Notes: a model not told the origin generated them from the letters alone. Counted from the stretch's first letter, positions 26,214 through 37,128 are shown. The stretch is 64,000 nt of DNA from Sphingobacterium sp. B16(2022) (GCF_012030425.1 NZ_JAAUVN010000001.1:1860001-1924000); one strand, 5' to 3'. Numbers and translations: made by a program.

Positions 26214-29200
26214 TTATTTCAATTCATTAATTACTACATCATTAATAAAACTATGCGCTAACCGAGTCTCGCTAATATAATCTCTTTTCCAAAATGGATG
26301 AATAATGAGTGTTTTTTGTTGATTTTTCATAAAATAATAAAAGCCATCTTTTTCATAAAGAGATGAATCATACTTTTTCATAACCAACGATGCAAGGTAT
26401 TTTGTGAAGTACTGTTTCCAATAAGGCTGTGAAAAATTTAATTCAACTGATGAGTCCCTTGCCAATTGAGCTAGATCTAAAGCTAATCTCCAATTTAATA
26501 AGCTATGATGGTTTTGATTATAGTAATCTCGTAAACAATCATAGCATGATGCCGTACAATCATCATGTACCTCACTGATTAAATATTGATAAACAGTGTC
26601 TTTCCCTTCGGAGCTTAATTGATCTAGAAATACTTTCTTCGCAATATCATAATCAGTATCACCATTTAAATACCCACAATAACCTGCCCCATTCACAGCA
26701 GTTTCAACGATAAAAACCTCATGTTTTTTAGTATTGGGGGATATCCTATATCCAACCTGCAACTCGTTTGTTTCAATATCCAATACAGTACAAATAGATT
26801 TCCTTATCAAGTAACCCCAAGATAAAAAAGCAGATTTTTGATAGATCGAATTATATCTAAATTCATTATTATTTCCAAAATCATTAATTGTCAACGTTAA
26901 CACTCCAGTTTGTTTTGTCGATATTAATGCATAATCTTGCTCTTCGGTTACATTAACTTTTCGGTTGACGAATGCGTCCTTGCTCACCCAAATAGAGTCA
27001 TAGCCACTACCATTCTTTCTCTCTTTACGATATTTACCTAATTTAAATAAATTTCCGCCGTTGTCATTTATAATATGAACTAAACCACTATCGGGCTCCG
27101 CATTGTTATATAACCAAATGTTACCAATAACATTTTTAGAAAGCTTAAGATTTGAATCTGGATCTAATTGTACCTCCCCACTTCTAGCATTAAATTCGAA
27201 TCGACCATCAAAGTCTTTAATTTCGCCCTCTTCAACATAAAATCCTAAAGGAGATATAGCTGGAAAAGGCTTGAGCTCTCCATCACATACTTTACAGAAG
27301 ACATCGTTTGGTTCTTTAGAGTAAATGGTATTACAAGAAATACATTTAAAGACGACCTTATCTAACGAACCTCTCCCATCAATAATTTTATTTCGCCCCT
27401 CTACTTTTTTATAACCTATCACACCAACCGATTTGAGAATCCGCTTATCCTTTACAACTTCAGAACCAGGAGCAAACTCTGAAATAGCAAGATCCATTGT
27501 TCGCTGTATCAATTGTGATTCTTCGTTTCTGTTTGCTGGTTCTTTTTCGAACAAACTTCTCACCTGAGTAGGAAACCCAAACATTGGAAACTTTCCTGCA
27601 TTTGCTAGTTTTTCAGCTATATTATTCTGGGGATAATCTTCGAAATTATGAATGACATCTTTTTCAATCTTATCTATCCAGTCTTTATAATATGTTTCGT
27701 AAATTTCTAAACTAGTTTTATTTATTTGGGTACCAACTTTGAATTTGGTAATTACTTCTTGTACTACGTCGGACTGCGCTATTATGGACTTCACAAGAGG
27801 TTTTATAACGACCCAATCATCTATTGTACCGAAAGCTCCGTGTACATCTTTACCCTTAAAACCGCATTTTTTTGTAGCGATGTAAAAAATCTCTTTATTA
27901 ACAAAACGCAGCATAATACTCATTTGTTCCATTTCTAGGTATGGGTCTGTCGGAGTTGCTGATACCATTCTTTCTGGCTGCGCATAGTATGATTGATCAT
28001 GAGAATTTCCCTTTGCAACAGTAAGTGCAATTGACATCGGTAATCCTCGCCTGCCCGCGCGACCAACACGCTGTTGATAATTAAAACGTTGTGGCGGAAC
28101 ATTCCCAAGCATAACTGCACTTAAAGCACCAATATCTACCCCAGCTTCCATAGTAGTGGTAACACTTAAAAGGTCGATACCATCAAATTGTTCTTTTTCA
28201 TCATTAAGCATTCGACCTTGAAAATGACGTTGTCTCATGCGAGCCTCTGAAGCATCTGTTTGCCCCGTGAGCTCTTCACAATGAAGGCGAACAGGGCTAT
28301 CTTTATATAGTTCTGCTAAAAACAAATAGTAATTTTCTTCAAGAAGACTATTAATAAACTCTTTTGATTTTTTTTGCAATGTTCTATTAAAACAATTCGT
28401 ACATACATTCCCGAAATTCCGTAACTGGTTATTACCACACGTTCCGCAGTGATAAAAGATATCGACATTTTCCGTGTAGTGAATAAATAAATTTCTCCCA
28501 GATATATTATTGCAATTTTTTAGAGTTATCTCATTTTCTAGCAAAATAGATTCGAAGGCTTTTTTAAAATCATTTGGCACCCCCCATCCTTTGAAGTCTA
28601 ACGCAACTCGCCAGTACTTCCATAATTTTTTCGGAAAACTTTTAATTGTATATGGACTTCCAACAACTAAACCTGACTCAGCCATCACCTTTATGGAGTT
28701 TTGAATAAGATCATCGCTAAAGCCATAGTTATTCTCAATTTTAGCGCGAATAAATCCAATACCTAGAGATTCAAATGAACGACGGCCATTAGCAAAAAGG
28801 CTGCTTAGTAACTCATAGATTAGACTATCTTTAATAGCTCTTTCGAGACTACTGTGCTGAGCTTGAAATAGAAAATGATTGGTACTTTCATCATATAAAC
28901 CTTTAAACCATTTTTCTCCATCTTCTCTATTCAAAAAGGATATCGAATGTTTTGGTCCTCCAGGATTAATACCTATATGAATTAACTTATCTGCAATTGA
29001 GGATATAAGACTTGTGAATTCAATCCCAGTTCTTTTTGTAATTTCATTAATCAATGAGTCATACTCACTTGCCTGCTCTTTTGGATTCCTTAGATATTTT
29101 TCGATTTTTCTAATTAATCGATTATATGTTAAATTAACTTCTCTTTCGTTCTCAATTTCATCAACTACCTCATCAGAATGTTCAATACCCTCCAGTTTCT

Positions 29201-31334
29201 GCATTGCATATTGGGAATACTTATCACCACTTGAAATTTGATTGTATAATATAGCACGAATAGTGTCTTTATAATGATCCAATTCTATTCCTGCAGACAA
29301 TTTTGCCGCAGCTTGTCGAGAATCAGAAAACAAAACGAGTTTGGCAAAGTTTGAATCGCCTTTCCTAAGAATGCGCAATAAACTATCTGCTAATAACTGG
29401 TTTACTTTCTGTACCCCTGTATAATGACGGTGAATTGGAGTAAAAGAATTTTCATCTAATTTATTTTCATCCAAACTATGCTCACATGAAAAGCATTCAT
29501 TTGGATAAACGGCTTTATAGCTATCCGTTTTTTCAAAAAAAACTGAATTAAAATCATCTCTTGAACGCCTTGCATAATTTAAGTTCTCACCTAACTCGTA
29601 AGTTTTCCATTTTGATTTATTTTCTTTATTGGAATCATATTCTTCACCTATCTCAAAAATTTCTGAGCCGTTTAAGTTTTTAAAAACAATATTAGAATAT
29701 TCTTCACCATCAAATCCTCGTTCAATGTAAAGCTGATTTTCAATACTATTTTTCTTTTTAAATCCATTAAAGTACAATTCACCACATTGTCGACATGTTA
29801 AAACCTCTAACACTGGACTTCCACATTCGCAATGACTAACAGGACGCTTGTAAAGTCTCCCTACCGTACGACTATTAAATCTAAAAATGCTTTCAACAGC
29901 ATTGCACTCACTGTTAACACAAGCCCACAATCCATCAACATTTTTAAAAAAATAATGAATTCTTTGCGGTTGTTCATTACTGCCATTACTTTTCAATTTT
30001 GTTAGTTCTTCCAAAATTCCGCTTAAAGCAGATTCCGCGGTTGGTGTTGTGGAATCGATAAAAATTTCAGCTAGGACATCACGTGTAAGTGAAGGCTTAG
30101 GGATTTTTGATCGTAATAAATTTAATAGATCATATTTTTCAAAAATATTTACTCCCGCTTCAATGCTATTCAGAATTGCATCGGCATCTAACTTCTCAAA
30201 ATCCTCCACAATTTCATCTTCCCGTCCCCCAATCAGTTTGAATTTTTCGTTAAAATAAGTCTCTGATACACCAAAGAAGCCTTTAATAAAATTCTTTGAA
30301 CGATTACCCTCCTGCATGGAAGCACTTGAACACAAGTATCGAACTTGCGGAGATTCAGGATGTAAATCTAATCGCTGAAGCAATAATCGTAATAGATAAG
30401 CTACTTCAGTACCGGCGGTCCCTCTATAAGAGTGCAATTCATCGATAACGATATGGAATATATGCTCTGGACTTTCCTTAAGCCATCTCCTAGTCTCTTC
30501 AAATATATTATCCTCCGCCTCACGCATGAGTATTATATTTAACATACTATAATTAGTAATGAAAACATCAGGAGGGTTCCTTTGAATATCAAATCGATTC
30601 CAAAGTTCAATTGGACGATTTGGATTTACAACATCATATAAATACTCGTCATCATAACTTTTTATAGATAAGTCACGGGCAGATTCCCAGTTTTGTAATA
30701 ATGCAATTTTTTCTTTTTCTATCTTGGCCTTTTCTTCCAATCCCGAAAAAGGAGTAATACCAGTGTATCGAGCAAATGTAATGTATTGGCTGTTTAATTT
30801 TTTATCAAAAAAATCGACTACTGGATCACTGCTTAAGGACTTTCTTAAGCGACGCATTTGATCCTCTGCCAAAGCATTTAGAGGGTATAATATTAAACCT
30901 TGTATACCTTTGAATTTGCTTTTTCTCTTTTTAGTCTGTAAAATATTATAAAATAAGGGTAACAAAAAGCTTTCTGTTTTACCAGATCCAGTACCTGTAG
31001 TTACGATTATGTTTTTTTCATTATTAACTGCTTCATTCAAACTATCGACCTGATGTTCATAAAGTTTCCCATCTTTATAGGGGAATAAACCACTAGAAAT
31101 CAAATCAGCAAATAATGGATCTAAATGATATTTAGCACAAGTATCAATAACCGATAAATACTCTTTGTATTTTTTTGTCAATTCTATTATTGGCTTTTTA
31201 CATATAGCATCGTCTTTTTCGTATAATAGCCTTCTCTCTCCTTCAAGCTTTACATCATACATTGGTAATCCTGTGTCTATGTATTTTAAATAGACATCTT
31301 TAATTTCAGACCATATTTCAAATGCATTTGTCAT
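26214..31334 (-). CDS. Large DEAD/DEAH helicase with DUF1998 (DruE/YprA-like)
   Basis: 1706 residues. Walker A TTGTGSGKTES (~115), the GLILYPLNALAEDQMRRLRK motif Ia region, and DELHSYRG in the motif II position (~298). Three zinc-type Cys clusters lie at ~470-520, ~968 and ~1340. Motif VI is YQQRVGRAGRRG (~1090), with GVDIGALSAVMLGNVPP just before. The C-terminus is of the DUF1998 type with CTASCYDCLRDYYNQNHH (~1600). This set is shared by YprA/MrfA repair helicases and by DruE and DISARM helicases. Its ATG overlaps the stop of the 278-aa gene (4 bp). It is the motor of the operon. Confidence 0.88.
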   Translation of the reverse strand: MTNAFEIWSEIKDVYLKYIDTGLPMYDVKLEGERRLLYEKDDAICKKPIIELTKKYKEYLSVIDTCAKYHLDPLFADLISSGLFPYKDGKLYEHQVDSLNEAVNNEKNIIVTTGTGSGKTESFLLPLFYNILQTKKRKSKFKGIQGLILYPLNALAEDQMRRLRKSLSSDPVVDFFDKKLNSQYITFARYTGITPFSGLEEKAKIEKEKIALLQNWESARDLSIKSYDDEYLYDVVNPNRPIELWNRFDIQRNPPDVFITNYSMLNIILMREAEDNIFEETRRWLKESPEHIFHIVIDELHSYRGTAGTEVAYLLRLLLQRLDLHPESPQVRYLCSSASMQEGNRSKNFIKGFFGVSETYFNEKFKLIGGREDEIVEDFEKLDADAILNSIEAGVNIFEKYDLLNLLRSKIPKPSLTRDVLAEIFIDSTTPTAESALSGILEELTKLKSNGSNEQPQRIHYFFKNVDGLWACVNSECNAVESIFRFNSRTVGRLYKRPVSHCECGSPVLEVLTCRQCGELYFNGFKKKNSIENQLYIERGFDGEEYSNIVFKNLNGSEIFEIGEEYDSNKENKSKWKTYELGENLNYARRSRDDFNSVFFEKTDSYKAVYPNECFSCEHSLDENKLDENSFTPIHRHYTGVQKVNQLLADSLLRILRKGDSNFAKLVLFSDSRQAAAKLSAGIELDHYKDTIRAILYNQISSGDKYSQYAMQKLEGIEHSDEVVDEIENEREVNLTYNRLIRKIEKYLRNPKEQASEYDSLINEITKRTGIEFTSLISSIADKLIHIGINPGGPKHSISFLNREDGEKWFKGLYDESTNHFLFQAQHSSLERAIKDSLIYELLSSLFANGRRSFESLGIGFIRAKIENNYGFSDDLIQNSIKVMAESGLVVGSPYTIKSFPKKLWKYWRVALDFKGWGVPNDFKKAFESILLENEITLKNCNNISGRNLFIHYTENVDIFYHCGTCGNNQLRNFGNVCTNCFNRTLQKKSKEFINSLLEENYYLFLAELYKDSPVRLHCEELTGQTDASEARMRQRHFQGRMLNDEKEQFDGIDLLSVTTTMEAGVDIGALSAVMLGNVPPQRFNYQQRVGRAGRRGLPMSIALTVAKGNSHDQSYYAQPERMVSATPTDPYLEMEQMSIMLRFVNKEIFYIATKKCGFKGKDVHGAFGTIDDWVVIKPLVKSIIAQSDVVQEVITKFKVGTQINKTSLEIYETYYKDWIDKIEKDVIHNFEDYPQNNIAEKLANAGKFPMFGFPTQVRSLFEKEPANRNEESQLIQRTMDLAISEFAPGSEVVKDKRILKSVGVIGYKKVEGRNKIIDGRGSLDKVVFKCISCNTIYSKEPNDVFCKVCDGELKPFPAISPLGFYVEEGEIKDFDGRFEFNARSGEVQLDPDSNLKLSKNVIGNIWLYNNAEPDSGLVHIINDNGGNLFKLGKYRKERKNGSGYDSIWVSKDAFVNRKVNVTEEQDYALISTKQTGVLTLTINDFGNNNEFRYNSIYQKSAFLSWGYLIRKSICTVLDIETNELQVGYRISPNTKKHEVFIVETAVNGAGYCGYLNGDTDYDIAKKVFLDQLSSEGKDTVYQYLISEVHDDCTASCYDCLRDYYNQNHHSLLNWRLALDLAQLARDSSVELNFSQPYWKQYFTKYLASLVMKKYDSSLYEKDGFYYFMKNQQKTLIIHPFWKRDYISETRLAHSFINDVVINELK

Positions 31335-32167
31335 CTATAAATCCGCTTTAATTGTTTAATAATGGTACTATCAACTTGATACTTATAATCCAATGGGATA
31401 AGACCAGTGGATAAAATATGATGAGTAAATAATATTTTTTTAATTGGCTCAAGAAGAGGGTAAAGTTCTATTAATTCCTCCGTATCCACAGCATACTTAA
31501 ATCCCATTTCACCATTGGAAATTCGTAAAAAACTCTTCACTAGCTGGACAGTTACAAGATCATTCATGGGAAAGCTATAAAAGTTTCCTTTAATGAAAAA
31601 CAAGTAGTCATAATATTCGTTATTAATAATGTATAGTCTATATAAAGATGGAATTGAGTCAAAATCCTTAGTTTTTACCCACTCACCATTACTTTTTTTT
31701 GGCAACCATTTTTCTAAATATTTAAAGGTTGGTTTTGTAGATACATCAGTAAATCGATTTTTAATTATATTTGATATTTTTGGAATAGCCTTCAAGATAG
31801 AAACTGGGTCAAATATTTCCTCAATAGCAATATCATCTTCATGATTGATAATATCATAATTCAAGCCTATGTACTTCACATCATTAGGAGCTAAAGCACA
31901 ATGAATTAAAATACTTCTTTTTGAGCCATTTATTTTAGTGGGTTGAGTAAATTGATAGGCCATCTTGCCATTAACATGGACACGATCTATTAAACCTATA
32001 TATAGTAGTAAAAAATAAGATCTGTTAACTGTACTCTTGTCATTTTCATGAGGACGCCTCTCAATTAACTCCTTTCCAATTTGCTTTCTTTTAATTTCGG
32101 AAAGTGTGTAATCTTTAGACTGAGCAAAAAATTGATAATATATTCCTGCTAACTTAAATAACATCAT
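31331..32167 (-). CDS. Unrecognised 278-aa protein of the helicase operon
   Basis: 278 residues, no signal peptide or membrane helix. It begins MMLFKLAGIYYQFFAQSKDY and has a possible winged-helix-like N-terminal part (SEIKRKQIGKELIERRPHEN, then STVNRSYFLLLYIGLIDRVHV). It overlaps the coiled-coil gene before it by 1 base and the helicase gene after it by 4 bases, so it is almost certainly co-translated. Function unknown. The tight coupling suggests a partner of the DUF1998 helicase. Confidence 0.75.
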   Translation of the reverse strand: MMLFKLAGIYYQFFAQSKDYTLSEIKRKQIGKELIERRPHENDKSTVNRSYFLLLYIGLIDRVHVNGKMAYQFTQPTKINGSKRSILIHCALAPNDVKYIGLNYDIINHEDDIAIEEIFDPVSILKAIPKISNIIKNRFTDVSTKPTFKYLEKWLPKKSNGEWVKTKDFDSIPSLYRLYIINNEYYDYLFFIKGNFYSFPMNDLVTVQLVKSFLRISNGEMGFKYAVDTEELIELYPLLEPIKKILFTHHILSTGLIPLDYKYQVDSTIIKQLKRIYR

Positions 32168-33885
32168 TATCTATTTTCTAAATTAAGAGCTTTAGGTAAA
32201 TTAATACCATTACAATCAAAAAATGGCACTTCTAGTTCTTCCCATCTTAAAAACGTTTCATCATTCACATCAAAACCAAAATCATCAATATCTAACTCTA
32301 GTGGAAAGAAAACTACTCGAAGATTGTTAGGCCACGACCGACCATCTACCGGTAATGTCTTTCGAATTTTCCGACTTAAATCAATTAGAGGTTTAGCATA
32401 ACATTCTGGACTAGCTATATTAAAATCTTGCAATAGATAATAAACGGATTGCAAAGGTTTATTATAAGCATGCTTAAATGCTTCCAATAACCCCTGATTC
32501 ATGAATTTATCGAATTTTATCCAATCAACTTCAGCATTATTTACATATAAACAGCTATTCCCTAATGTATTGACGAGTGTCATAAAATTACTTATATTAC
32601 TACATTTGAAAAAATTATTACATTTTAACTGCTTAATCACTTTGTGCAAATCATCTTCTATTGCTTCTTCTAGTTCTGTAATAATAGATAATTCATTTAA
32701 AAAATCAAGTGGTCTTGGGTAGAAAGTATTGCACTTATTTAGTGATTGTTGTATTTCATAATTTGGTAGAAATTCTTTTACAGCACCATTACCTATTTTT
32801 CCTTGTACTTGAAGAGAAAGAATAATTTCATCTTTTTTAAGCTCAAGTAAATTGATTTGATTATTTAACGATTCTAAAATTTCATTCTCTTTTAATATTA
32901 CGGATACAATTTCTTCTAATCTTGTCTCTTCATCGGTTAACCGCTGCTGAATCAAATCGAGTTTCTCTGATTGTTTTTGCATCTCAAGATCAAGAATTTC
33001 CTTATTTTTCTCCCAAAATTCATTGGTTAAGCGTTCTTCAAACTCTTTAATACTGTTATTGAAAACATCAGACCAAAATTCTGAATTACTCCGTAATGCT
33101 TCAAACTGCTCATATTTTAGTGAAACTTTGTCTAACAATACTTGTACTCTCTTGATTTTTGCAACTTCAATTTCATCTAGATCTTCGCTCGTAATTAAAG
33201 CTTTAATATGATTAATATATCGGCCAGTTTCATTGGTTATCTTGGATTTACCAATGATATCCTTAACTCTTTCAATTAATTGCGTATTAGTAGAACAATC
33301 GTATTTCTTTGCACCATCTTTTGGTAAATGTAAAAGAAGTGTAATATCACTCTGATCTGCGTAGGGATGTTCAATTTTTAAACATTGATCAGCTAAATAC
33401 CTATTTACATTTACACCATACCCAGCTTTAACTTTATTTTTTTCAATCCTAAAATCTCCATAAATCCCAACACCGTCACTCACATAAAAACTAGTTTCAG
33501 TCGCCGTAAATCTTGAAATTATATTTTCTTGTAGCAACTCAACATTCAGAAATACATCATCAATCTCTACCTGTTTTAACTCAATACAAATTGAAGCATT
33601 AGCTTTCTCCACCCCCGAAAAATGTAATCTAGGTTTTCTACCTTCTTGCGAAATAAGTTCTTTTTTTGTAAAAGATAATACTTCCCCTTCCTTGAAATTA
33701 TGATGTTTTAATCTTGGCACAAAAATTTCCCTAAATCCATCAAATTCACGTATTAACTTTTCTTCTTCAATGACATATCCATCTAACGAATTAGAGATTT
33801 GTTTCGCCAAAACGGTACAAAACGCACTGTCACTATCATCTCCCACATACTTATCTAAAATAGCTATGTACTTATCATTACTCAT
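32167..33885 (-). CDS. Unrecognised coiled-coil protein, 572 aa
   Basis: 572 residues. The N-terminal ~230 residues are beta-rich (VFLNVELLQENIISRFTATETSFYVSDG). A strong coiled coil follows at ~270-358 (EILDLEMQKQSEKLDLIQQ, ETRLEEIVSVILKENEIL), then a helical C-terminal domain. No Walker motif or nuclease signature. It overlaps both neighbours by 1-8 bp. A scaffold or sensor part of the system is plausible, but no family was recognised. Confidence 0.75.
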   Translation of the reverse strand: MSNDKYIAILDKYVGDDSDSAFCTVLAKQISNSLDGYVIEEEKLIREFDGFREIFVPRLKHHNFKEGEVLSFTKKELISQEGRKPRLHFSGVEKANASICIELKQVEIDDVFLNVELLQENIISRFTATETSFYVSDGVGIYGDFRIEKNKVKAGYGVNVNRYLADQCLKIEHPYADQSDITLLLHLPKDGAKKYDCSTNTQLIERVKDIIGKSKITNETGRYINHIKALITSEDLDEIEVAKIKRVQVLLDKVSLKYEQFEALRSNSEFWSDVFNNSIKEFEERLTNEFWEKNKEILDLEMQKQSEKLDLIQQRLTDEETRLEEIVSVILKENEILESLNNQINLLELKKDEIILSLQVQGKIGNGAVKEFLPNYEIQQSLNKCNTFYPRPLDFLNELSIITELEEAIEDDLHKVIKQLKCNNFFKCSNISNFMTLVNTLGNSCLYVNNAEVDWIKFDKFMNQGLLEAFKHAYNKPLQSVYYLLQDFNIASPECYAKPLIDLSRKIRKTLPVDGRSWPNNLRVVFFPLELDIDDFGFDVNDETFLRWEELEVPFFDCNGINLPKALNLENR

Positions 33886-35437
33886 AATGCTTGTATTTAA
33901 TTGATTTTAAAAAAGTGCTTTTGGATGAAAAATCTTGTCCTATGTTTGCTTTCACCCAACCATTTATGTGTATTTTATTATTGATTAACGTGCATGACTG
34001 TCCATACAATTGCAACCCTTTTAATAAAATACCTGTAGTGTCAATTGTAAAACTATTAAGCTTTAAGCCCATTTCATTTTCATTATGAATATTAATTCCT
34101 TTTTGTTCCAACACTATAAATCGTAAACTAGTAAAACCAGCAACTCTCACGATGTATAAACCTGGCTTACAGCTCAAAGAGTCATATCCCTCAAGAATCA
34201 ACTGTTCTTTTGTATTAGTAAAGTCAGTATATAAAATTGAATAATCTGCTCCTATAATCTCAGGACCAAAATTCTGGATATATTGCCAAGTATGTCCTAA
34301 ACGAATTCCTTTTAAATAAACTGGTATTTCATCCCTGGTTTTCCGTAGTTTATCTCGCAGCAAAAAAGGGATATCCTTTTCATTGTTAAAAGTGCAACGA
34401 ACAATATTAAGCCCAACATGTTTATGATTAACAATACACCCCATCTTAAGCGTAGAGGTTGAAACTATTATCAATTCAGTATTTAAAGAGAATAAGCTTG
34501 ACTGCTCAAATTCTTCTGACCCTGCAACCTTTTCAAAAATATTTACTTCACCTCCTTTAAAAATTTCATAGGGTTGATGAATTTCAGTCATTTGGTTATA
34601 AAAATGAAGATTACCACTTAAACTAAACTCAATAACATACTTGATTTTCCGATGACGTCTTGGCATTTCAATTTTTGACTCTATAAGTCTCCATTCACCC
34701 GAATTGTAATAATTGAAAACCTGTTTAAAGAAAATATCACGAGTCGACCCTTGATAATTAATCTTATTGTTATTTCTATAGAAATTATGAAGCAAAAATT
34801 CTTTTTGAAACAAGCTATAGAATTGTTCCTCTGAAATCGCTTCTTCCAAATCGAAACAGACTAAAACTTTATTTGCAATTTCCTTTAGATCCTCTTTATT
34901 TAAAACAACTTGTGATTTAGGGTACTGTATGTATCTTCCCGTGCCAGTTATGGCTGGAGGAATAGTTAATTGAAATCCTAAGTTATCCTTTAAATATCTC
35001 CCAACACTTTCCCATATAACTTCTTGAATTGGTACATTATTTTTCAACTCTACATAGAAATTTAACAATCCCTCCTTTTCAATTCCAGTTATATCACAAA
35101 AGCGGCTCCAAAAGTTCCCTGCCGAAATTTTAATAGCCTTCTCATTCAATTCAACAGAAAATACTCTTTCAGAATTTTCCATAGAACTAGCAGCTAAGCA
35201 CTGTAATGCTATCAGTCCAAAATAAATAGGGATTTCCACATCACCATAATTATGCGAACAAAGTAAGTTGCTCCATGGCGATAATCTGATTTCCTTAAAA
35301 TAAAGGTTATCTAGAGAATATTTCCTTTTGAATATTGCAATTTCATATTCATCAATAGCCAAGCAACACACACCATTCTTTAAAGTAGTGGTCCTATAAT
35401 ACTCGTATGCCCATCTATTAAACTCTAGGTAGCTCAT
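33878..35437 (-). CDS. Unrecognised 519-aa first gene of the helicase operon
   Basis: 519 residues, soluble, mixed alpha/beta, with many aromatic residues. The N-terminal segment reads MSYLEFNRWAYEYYRTT, and the C-terminal part is beta-rich (GLYIVRVAGFTSLRFIVLEQ, LQLYGQSCTLINNKIHINGW). No catalytic signature seen. It is the first gene of the operon, and its 3' end overlaps the next gene by 8 bp. The promoter must lie in the 287-bp gap upstream, where a copy of the large direct repeat sits. Confidence 0.72.
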   Translation of the reverse strand: MSYLEFNRWAYEYYRTTTLKNGVCCLAIDEYEIAIFKRKYSLDNLYFKEIRLSPWSNLLCSHNYGDVEIPIYFGLIALQCLAASSMENSERVFSVELNEKAIKISAGNFWSRFCDITGIEKEGLLNFYVELKNNVPIQEVIWESVGRYLKDNLGFQLTIPPAITGTGRYIQYPKSQVVLNKEDLKEIANKVLVCFDLEEAISEEQFYSLFQKEFLLHNFYRNNNKINYQGSTRDIFFKQVFNYYNSGEWRLIESKIEMPRRHRKIKYVIEFSLSGNLHFYNQMTEIHQPYEIFKGGEVNIFEKVAGSEEFEQSSLFSLNTELIIVSTSTLKMGCIVNHKHVGLNIVRCTFNNEKDIPFLLRDKLRKTRDEIPVYLKGIRLGHTWQYIQNFGPEIIGADYSILYTDFTNTKEQLILEGYDSLSCKPGLYIVRVAGFTSLRFIVLEQKGINIHNENEMGLKLNSFTIDTTGILLKGLQLYGQSCTLINNKIHINGWVKANIGQDFSSKSTFLKSIKYKHYE

Positions 35438-35565
35438 ATAAACACATTAAAGAAAACCGTTTACTTTTTTCGACATGGAGATACAAAAAAAGCCTCCTAA
35501 ATTATTGAGCGAAAAATTGGATCGAGATTCTATTTCATAAATTAGTTAAGATTTCATAATTATTC

Positions 35566-35706
35566 ATATGGTTGTTTAGAAATCATCTACAATATAACCT
35601 GAAAATCAAAGATTAAAAAATTAAAAGCAAAATAGTTTTGTAATCTGCAATTGCGCACAATGATAAGTAATCTTTTTTTACTTAATATACGGGAAACCGT
35701 AAGATA
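35566..35706 (+). repeat. Large direct repeat, copy A
   Basis: First of three same-orientation copies. It begins ATATGGTTGTTTAGAAATCA and includes AAAGCAAAATAG, CAATTGCGCACAATGATAAG and GGGAAACCGTAA. It is about 85-90% identical by eye to copies B and C but lacks their last ~20 bases. It sits between the PIN-like gene and the five-gene helicase operon. Confidence 0.85.
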
Positions 35707-35724
35707 AGATTTTATAATATTTTA

Positions 35725-37128
35725 TTACTTTTCTTTTTGATGGACTGCAAAAGTATATTTTCCATCAACAATTTCTGAATGACATAATTCAAAAAAAAAA
35801 TTACCAAAATGCCATTTCCTATCAAAAAAATCTTTAGGATATTTTTCGCCAACTTCTAAATTGCATTTCCCTTTCATATCTAAATCAATACCAAATTGCT
35901 CTATAGCATAATTTATAATTTGATTTAGTTCATGATAATTAGGTTCACTTAGATTATGTGATTGACTTTTAAACATAAAAAAAGAAAAACAGTTATCGGG
36001 ATATTGAACTTGAATAATACTATTAAAAAATCCAAAAAAAAGAAATGATTTCTTGAATTTTGATATCTTCAGACCATTAAGTTCAACTTCATTTTCCTTC
36101 TCAAAATTCACAAAAATGTACACAAGTTTCTCTAGAAATCTTTTCAGTGTATTTTGCCTTATTTCAAACAGTTCAACTAACTTTCCTAGAAATTCACTTG
36201 AACTTAATACTATTGTTTCAATATCAAAAGAATTATACAATGCTTTACTTTTTTCACGAATTTTTGCATCATCGGAAACGAAAAAATCACAGTAACTAGC
36301 AAAATAAGAGTGGAGGCCATCATTATCTTGATTATTTAAACTATTTTTATGAGACAATTTATCCTTGCTTATTCCTAACATATCCAATAATTTATACGAC
36401 ATCAAATAATATTCGTAAAAAGGTAAATTATTTTTATCTGGCTGATACATCAAATCCTTAACGTACTCAAAAAAAGTTTTATTAATTTGAGTATTTTGCA
36501 GAGCGCTATTAAAATCAAAATTATTCTTTAGTGTTATTTTACCTTTATTAATCTCCTGATCTAAAAGGGTTCTTAACTGTTTATAACTGTCATAATTTTC
36601 ATATAAATCGGCATTAAATTTTATCTGTTGATCTAAAATATCAGACAATGAAACTCTCTTGTTCCCTTGAGGAAGCATCTTTTTAATCAAAGCTGAATGG
36701 TCAACTGTTAGAGAATCAGTATTTAAACATTTTAAATCAATAATCTTACTAGAAAACATTCGCTTCATATCTTTTAAAAAATCATCATCTTCATCCTGTT
36801 CAGCTAATAATTTTGAAAAATTGAAACTATAATCTTCACCTATTTCGTCTTCAAAAACTTCTTGAGGCGTTGCTAAATAGTAGTTTGTGATTTTATTAAT
36901 TGGATCATATGCCAAATAGTTATTTTTAGTTATTGATTCCATAAATTTGAAATCATCAAACTTAAAATCTGACTTATCTTTTTCTTTATCACGGATATGT
37001 GCAACCGAAAAAAAGAAACTTAAACTATGATCTAATTCTGTTATCCTATTTTTAAGAGCTTGGAAAGCATCAACTTCATTACGTCGAAGATTACTAAAAA
37101 CATTTGTATCAAAATATATTCGTGCCAT
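35725..37128 (-). CDS. PIN-like nuclease-type protein, 467 aa
   Basis: 467 residues beginning MARIYFDTNVFSNLRR, the strand-Asp-x-Asn start typical of PIN-like ribonucleases. A later acidic cluster (residues ~270-285: DFFVSDDAKIREKSKALYN) is in the right order for the C-terminal PIN acids. The ~250 residues between are helical and Lys/Asp-rich, and a ~140-residue C-terminal domain follows. It is much longer than a toxin-antitoxin PIN. No antitoxin gene was recognised beside it. The upstream 147-aa membrane protein may be its partner. Confidence 0.65.
   Translation of the reverse strand: MARIYFDTNVFSNLRRNEVDAFQALKNRITELDHSLSFFFSVAHIRDKEKDKSDFKFDDFKFMESITKNNYLAYDPINKITNYYLATPQEVFEDEIGEDYSFNFSKLLAEQDEDDDFLKDMKRMFSSKIIDLKCLNTDSLTVDHSALIKKMLPQGNKRVSLSDILDQQIKFNADLYENYDSYKQLRTLLDQEINKGKITLKNNFDFNSALQNTQINKTFFEYVKDLMYQPDKNNLPFYEYYLMSYKLLDMLGISKDKLSHKNSLNNQDNDGLHSYFASYCDFFVSDDAKIREKSKALYNSFDIETIVLSSSEFLGKLVELFEIRQNTLKRFLEKLVYIFVNFEKENEVELNGLKISKFKKSFLFFGFFNSIIQVQYPDNCFSFFMFKSQSHNLSEPNYHELNQIINYAIEQFGIDLDMKGKCNLEVGEKYPKDFFDRKWHFGNFFFELCHSEIVDGKYTFAVHQKEK

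Noticed and set aside
35566..35706. Terminal inverted repeats of an insertion sequence
   Set aside because: All three copies are in the same orientation, no transposase lies between them and no target duplications were seen.
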